From NCBI GenBank assembly GCA_913056375.1, contig CAJXNF010000117.1:1-7867 (forward strand): a DNA stretch of 7,867 nucleotides, in the 5' to 3' direction. Source of the DNA: an uncultured Pseudomonadota bacterium. Its GTDB lineage: Bacteria > SAR324 > NAC60-12. Each line of letters starts with the position of its first letter. Within the stretch, counting starts at the first letter, position 1. The position numbers and the translations under genes are program-made. The notes beneath the pieces were generated by a model. It saw nothing but the letters and a program-made list of their open reading frames with translations, ran no database searches and had not been told where the DNA came from. Below, piece by piece: positions 5,901 through 7,867 of the stretch.

Positions 5901-7511
5901 GAAAACGATAGGCTCGTTTGCCTTGGTGGAAACACTCCTCAAGAAAGCTATTTAAACGCGATGAGTGTCATCAGAATCGCTGAGATTGAGGGAGTAGACG
6001 CAATTCATCCAGGAATTGGCTTCCTTTCGGAATCACCACAATATGCCCGTATTTGCCGAGAACATGGTCTGAATTTTATTGGACCGCGTTCTGATAATAT
6101 GGACCTGATGGGAAACAAATCTAATGCGATCAATACAGCAAAGAGGCTTAAGATTCCTGTTGTTCCAGGTAGTGAAGGTGCCTTGGCAAATCCATCTGAA
6201 GCTTCCAACGTAGCTGAAGAAATCGGGTATCCTGTGCTGATCAAGGCTGCTCATGGTGGTGGTGGCAAAGGCATCGCAGTTGTTGAACAGCCGGGTCAAT
6301 TGGAACCGATGTTTATTCGGATGTCGAAGGAAGCACTAAATGCCTTTGGTAACGGTGATTTGTATTTGGAAAAGTTCATCCGCTCTTTGAGACACTTGGA
6401 AGTCCAAGTTCTTCGTGACCTTTTCGGGAATTCTCATTTGCTGGGTATTCGGGACTGTTCGGTCCAGCGAAATTATCAGAAACTCATTGAAGAGAGCGCA
6501 TTTGATCTACCACAGAAAATTCAGGATCAACTTTTCAAGTACTCTAGAAAATTGATTGATGAAATTGATTATGTTGGGGCAGGAACTGTTGAATTTATCT
6601 ACGATCTAGGAGAGGAAAAAATCTACTTCATGGAGATGAATACACGTCTTCAGGTGGAACATCCCGTCTCTGAAATGGTCACTGGGGTAGACTTGGTTGA
6701 TCAACAGTTCTCAGTAGCGAAAGGCAACAGCCTTGAAGGCTTGGAAGTCAGGCCAAATGGGCATGCTATGGAACTTCGGATTAATGCAGAAAGAGTTGAT
6801 CTAGACTCTTCAGGTTCCCTTCGTTTTGTGCCAGATCCTGGCAGAGTTACTGAAGCCTACTTCCCTGCAGAAGAAAACATCCGAGTTATCCAAGCTGTGA
6901 CCAATGGCTCAATGGTTCCACCTTTCTACGATTCTCTTGTAGCCCAAATCATCGCCTGGGGAGAAGACCGCAAAGAAGCAATTGAACTGCTGCTTGATTA
7001 TCTGAGTAGAGTGAAAATTCATGGAATTTCCACAAATCTGGTACTAGCGAAGAGAATTTTGCAGGATCAGGATTTTCAGGAGGGGAATTTTGACACTCGC
7101 TATCTAAAGGGGCTGTTTTCAAGGATCAACCCTCAAGAGCTGATCAAGGAATCTAAACTTGAAGCTGGAGGCTCTGCAGTTTCGCTAGATGAGTCCAGTG
7201 TTCGTTTCGAGAATTCGAAAGAGTGGAAAATTCTTTCACCACAAATGGGAGGCTTTTACCGGTCTCCTTCTCCTGAAACTCCCTCATTGGTCGAAGAAGG
7301 CAGCGTCATTAATCTCCAGACTCCACTCTGCTTGCTAGAATCCATGAAAGTCTTTAACGAGATTTCTCTAAATTCCTTCAAAACTTTAGATGGGAAATCA
7401 CTTTATCCTGAAGATCAGCAATTCCGCATCACACGAGTTCTGGCAGAAGACCAACAGACAGTAAACCAGGGTGATCTACTATTTGTGATGGAGTCCATTA
7501 CGCCAAATTAA
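2961..7511 (+). CDS. Single-chain acyl-CoA carboxylase: AccA-like CT, linker, AccD-like CT, biotin carboxylase, biotin carrier
   Basis: This 1516-residue fusion carries all parts of an acetyl-CoA-carboxylase-type enzyme, which makes malonyl-CoA (or a homologue) from acyl-CoA, bicarbonate and ATP. Residues ~70-330 are an AccA-like carboxyltransferase (FIDTPGA 159-165, oxyanion loop GAGYSGGA 200-207, YFDGIID ~262-268). Residues ~335-695 are charged, probably helical and unassigned. Residues ~697-885 are AccD-like (FISSAGMQ ~774-781, second oxyanion loop VGGAQASF ~819-826, PFAG 843-846), without the AccD Cys4 zinc finger. Biotin carboxylase spans ~937-1400: Lys1053 and Lys1095, glycine loop HGGGGKG 1098-1104, Glu1211, and catalytic EMNTRLQVEHP 1225-1235 with Arg1229. 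Residues ~1421-1512 are an AccB-type carrier with ESMK, biotin Lys1463. It begins 25 nt after the parA remainder. No good Shine-Dalgarno precedes ATG 2961; ATG 3030 (Met24) is an alternative. The acyl-CoA preference is unknown; acetyl-CoA is the likeliest guess. Confidence 0.92.
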   Translation: MPESPVSARKTPRPLSAFRRAEAMSHDLSQLPGKGPSYFDDAKLAGLLSKESIEEQIQWLRRLDVDSYIQRVVNPSENQKRLSSAEVIQQLGGSLIQEEIEGPLYLAEVEFQIGALKRRIGFVAQDHRVQHGTWDPKHHRRAADKLGFFAIHGMPVVTFIDTPGAVATAEANLDNQSHSISFLIAEMANLQLPTVGIVFGAGYSGGAIPLATTNVLLATKDGVFNTIHPKGLSNIARKYNLSWQECAKFMGVSSYELYSSGYFDGIIDFSLDQPGKISNLREAILSGIEITEQNARLFLKENSFLFDHYKENIGHYLNPSELQIVANRRTHKPPTGTLNVFGSAYRFMRGVKMRQKIQSESLKNYSRLSSKTAKTPIGTLTERIEQERQEKFKKWLQAPIELRYQEELNKRYQRFLETKAERDVERTKLFAFFVGDPKDNFEKALEELTLEVLIYLYNFWKDSTRENMIQLHDFLQEATLSEIHENPSLLDVLLVPEVNQSLQQNFQNILLFDMLYDGVIESLPMIAGELKGTNHISQQSVEKLFENSFNIALKEFEKMELQLEGDWVRQSFFKWLAQFIAQKNCDTVMATISGWKRIVYPRMSPPLFGVVRYYFSGLLPSLYKAQLGESKFQGKITPRNIGIKDFWNRLDQAYKDLLIQNLLRDYKKNHIEPKQILEKYFANFKELNAEKITANPVNFPGFRQAIEQALDNGIAPCGVVTGIANFTDNRATTKVGLVLSNTRFQAGAFDMASCEKVCLLLDECAQRNLPVIFFISSAGMQTKEGAGSLFSMATMNDRLTRFVKDHDLPVICFGFRDCVGGAQASFVTHLLVKTYYLSGAQIPFAGQLVVESHLPASSTLANYLSQKDGTMDGLVENPFDEQIDHALRQIDPSIPMPKLSIQEVISRTLTGEYNLSTQLDQEVESLEKSELMQSDIKRVLVHARGCTAARLIQASQEHGLEVVLVQSDPDMESYPAQLLRENDRLVCLGGNTPQESYLNAMSVIRIAEIEGVDAIHPGIGFLSESPQYARICREHGLNFIGPRSDNMDLMGNKSNAINTAKRLKIPVVPGSEGALANPSEASNVAEEIGYPVLIKAAHGGGGKGIAVVEQPGQLEPMFIRMSKEALNAFGNGDLYLEKFIRSLRHLEVQVLRDLFGNSHLLGIRDCSVQRNYQKLIEESAFDLPQKIQDQLFKYSRKLIDEIDYVGAGTVEFIYDLGEEKIYFMEMNTRLQVEHPVSEMVTGVDLVDQQFSVAKGNSLEGLEVRPNGHAMELRINAERVDLDSSGSLRFVPDPGRVTEAYFPAEENIRVIQAVTNGSMVPPFYDSLVAQIIAWGEDRKEAIELLLDYLSRVKIHGISTNLVLAKRILQDQDFQEGNFDTRYLKGLFSRINPQELIKESKLEAGGSAVSLDESSVRFENSKEWKILSPQMGGFYRSPSPETPSLVEEGSVINLQTPLCLLESMKVFNEISLNSFKTLDGKSLYPEDQQFRITRVLAEDQQTVNQGDLLFVMESITPN

Positions 7512-7576
7512 GAAAGATCATTGTTGGAGAGGAGATAGGAGAGGTCAAACTTCAGAGAAAACCTAGTATGGAGAGG

Positions 7577-7607
7577 GAACCTCATCCGAAGATGAGGTTC
7601 TTATTTT
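7577..7607 (+). terminator. Intrinsic terminator between convergent carboxylase and sucD genes
   Basis: There is a perfect 10-bp stem (GAACCTCATC 7577-7586 paired with GATGAGGTTC 7591-7600) with a 4-nt CGAA loop, followed by TTATTTT on the + strand. It begins 65 nt after the carboxylase stop. Read on the - strand, the same hairpin has a C(UUCG)G tetraloop, a very stable loop common in terminators, and starts 12 nt after the sucD stop. It has no U-tract on that side. It probably ends + strand transcripts and may also act on, or protect the 3' end of, the sucD transcript. Confidence 0.85.
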
Positions 7608-7612
7608 CGAGA

Positions 7613-7867
7613 TTATTTTTTCAGAACCTCAACCATTTTCTCGCCAATATCAGCAGGGGTTGGTACGACATGAATACCAGCATCTTGTAGTGCAGCCATT
7701 TTTTCGGCAGCAGTACCTTTACCACCAGAAATAATGGCACCGGCATGGCCCATCCTTCGCCCAGGAGGAGCGGTTTGCCCTGCGATGAAGCTGACAATAG
7801 GCTTGGTCACATATTCTTTGACGAAAGCGGCTGCCTGTTCTTCAGCATCCCCGCCAATTTCGCCAAT
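7613..7867 (-). CDS. sucD: Succinyl-CoA synthetase (ADP/GDP-forming) alpha subunit, C-terminal part, cut by right edge
   Basis: This is the last 84 residues of SucD, read on the minus strand from the right edge to TAA (complement of 7613-7615). SucD pairs with SucC and interconverts succinyl-CoA and succinate with phosphorylation of a nucleoside diphosphate in the TCA cycle. The visible sequence follows the family closely: an IGEIGGDAEE stretch at the edge, TKPIVSFIAGQTAPPGRRMG, then HAGAIISGGKGTA, and an ADIGE helix near the C-terminus. The phosphorylated active-site His is in the GHAGAI motif, its codon being the complement of 7745-7747. The frame is open through the edge with no start in view; a GTG at 7808-7810 is internal, because upstream codons continue the family sequence. 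sucC would be expected upstream, beyond the right edge. It converges on the carboxylase gene and shares the hairpin at 7577-7600. Confidence 0.96.
   Translation of the reverse strand: MGEIGGDAEEQAAAFVKEYVTKPIVSFIAGQTAPPGRRMGHAGAIISGGKGTAAEKMAALQDAGIHVVPTPADIGEKMVEVLKK

Overview
The window is a bacterial chromosomal segment with tightly packed genes, moderately AT-rich by eye. Codon use looks uniform throughout, and there are no insertion sequences, phage genes, tRNAs, rRNAs or CRISPR arrays. The sequence alone does not fix the taxon. The gene set (CYTH/CHAD protein, orphan ParA ATPase, fused biotin-dependent carboxylase, SucD) suggests a Gram-negative, proteobacterium-like organism, but this is a weak inference.

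Layout on the + strand: (1) the C-terminal half of a short-chain dehydrogenase/reductase, cut by the left edge (to 409). (2) A 169-bp spacer. (3) A CYTH-like plus CHAD protein (579-2186). (4) A ParA/MinD-family ATPase starting in a 1-nt TGATG overlap with the CHAD stop. It is broken by an in-frame TGA at 2732-2734, and its well-conserved C-terminal part continues in the same frame to 2935. (5) After only 25 nt, a 1516-residue single-chain acyl-CoA carboxylase (2961-7511). (6) A perfect 10-bp hairpin with a U-rich tail (7577-7607). On the - strand, converging on that hairpin, is the C-terminal end of succinyl-CoA synthetase alpha (sucD), cut by the right edge.

The outstanding object is the carboxylase. 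It carries every part of an acetyl-CoA-carboxylase-type enzyme on one polypeptide, in an unusual order: AccA-like carboxyltransferase, about 360 residues of unassigned charged sequence, AccD-like carboxyltransferase without a zinc finger, biotin carboxylase, then an AccB-type biotin carrier with an insertion after the biotin lysine. Known fused carboxyltransferases place the AccD-like half before the AccA-like half, and the eukaryotic and long-chain single-chain enzymes begin with biotin carboxylase, so both orders are reversed here.

The tight spacing of CHAD, parA and the carboxylase suggests one transcript ended by the hairpin at 7577. A functional link between a polyphosphate-binding-type CHAD protein, a ParA ATPase and acyl-CoA carboxylation is only a guess from context.
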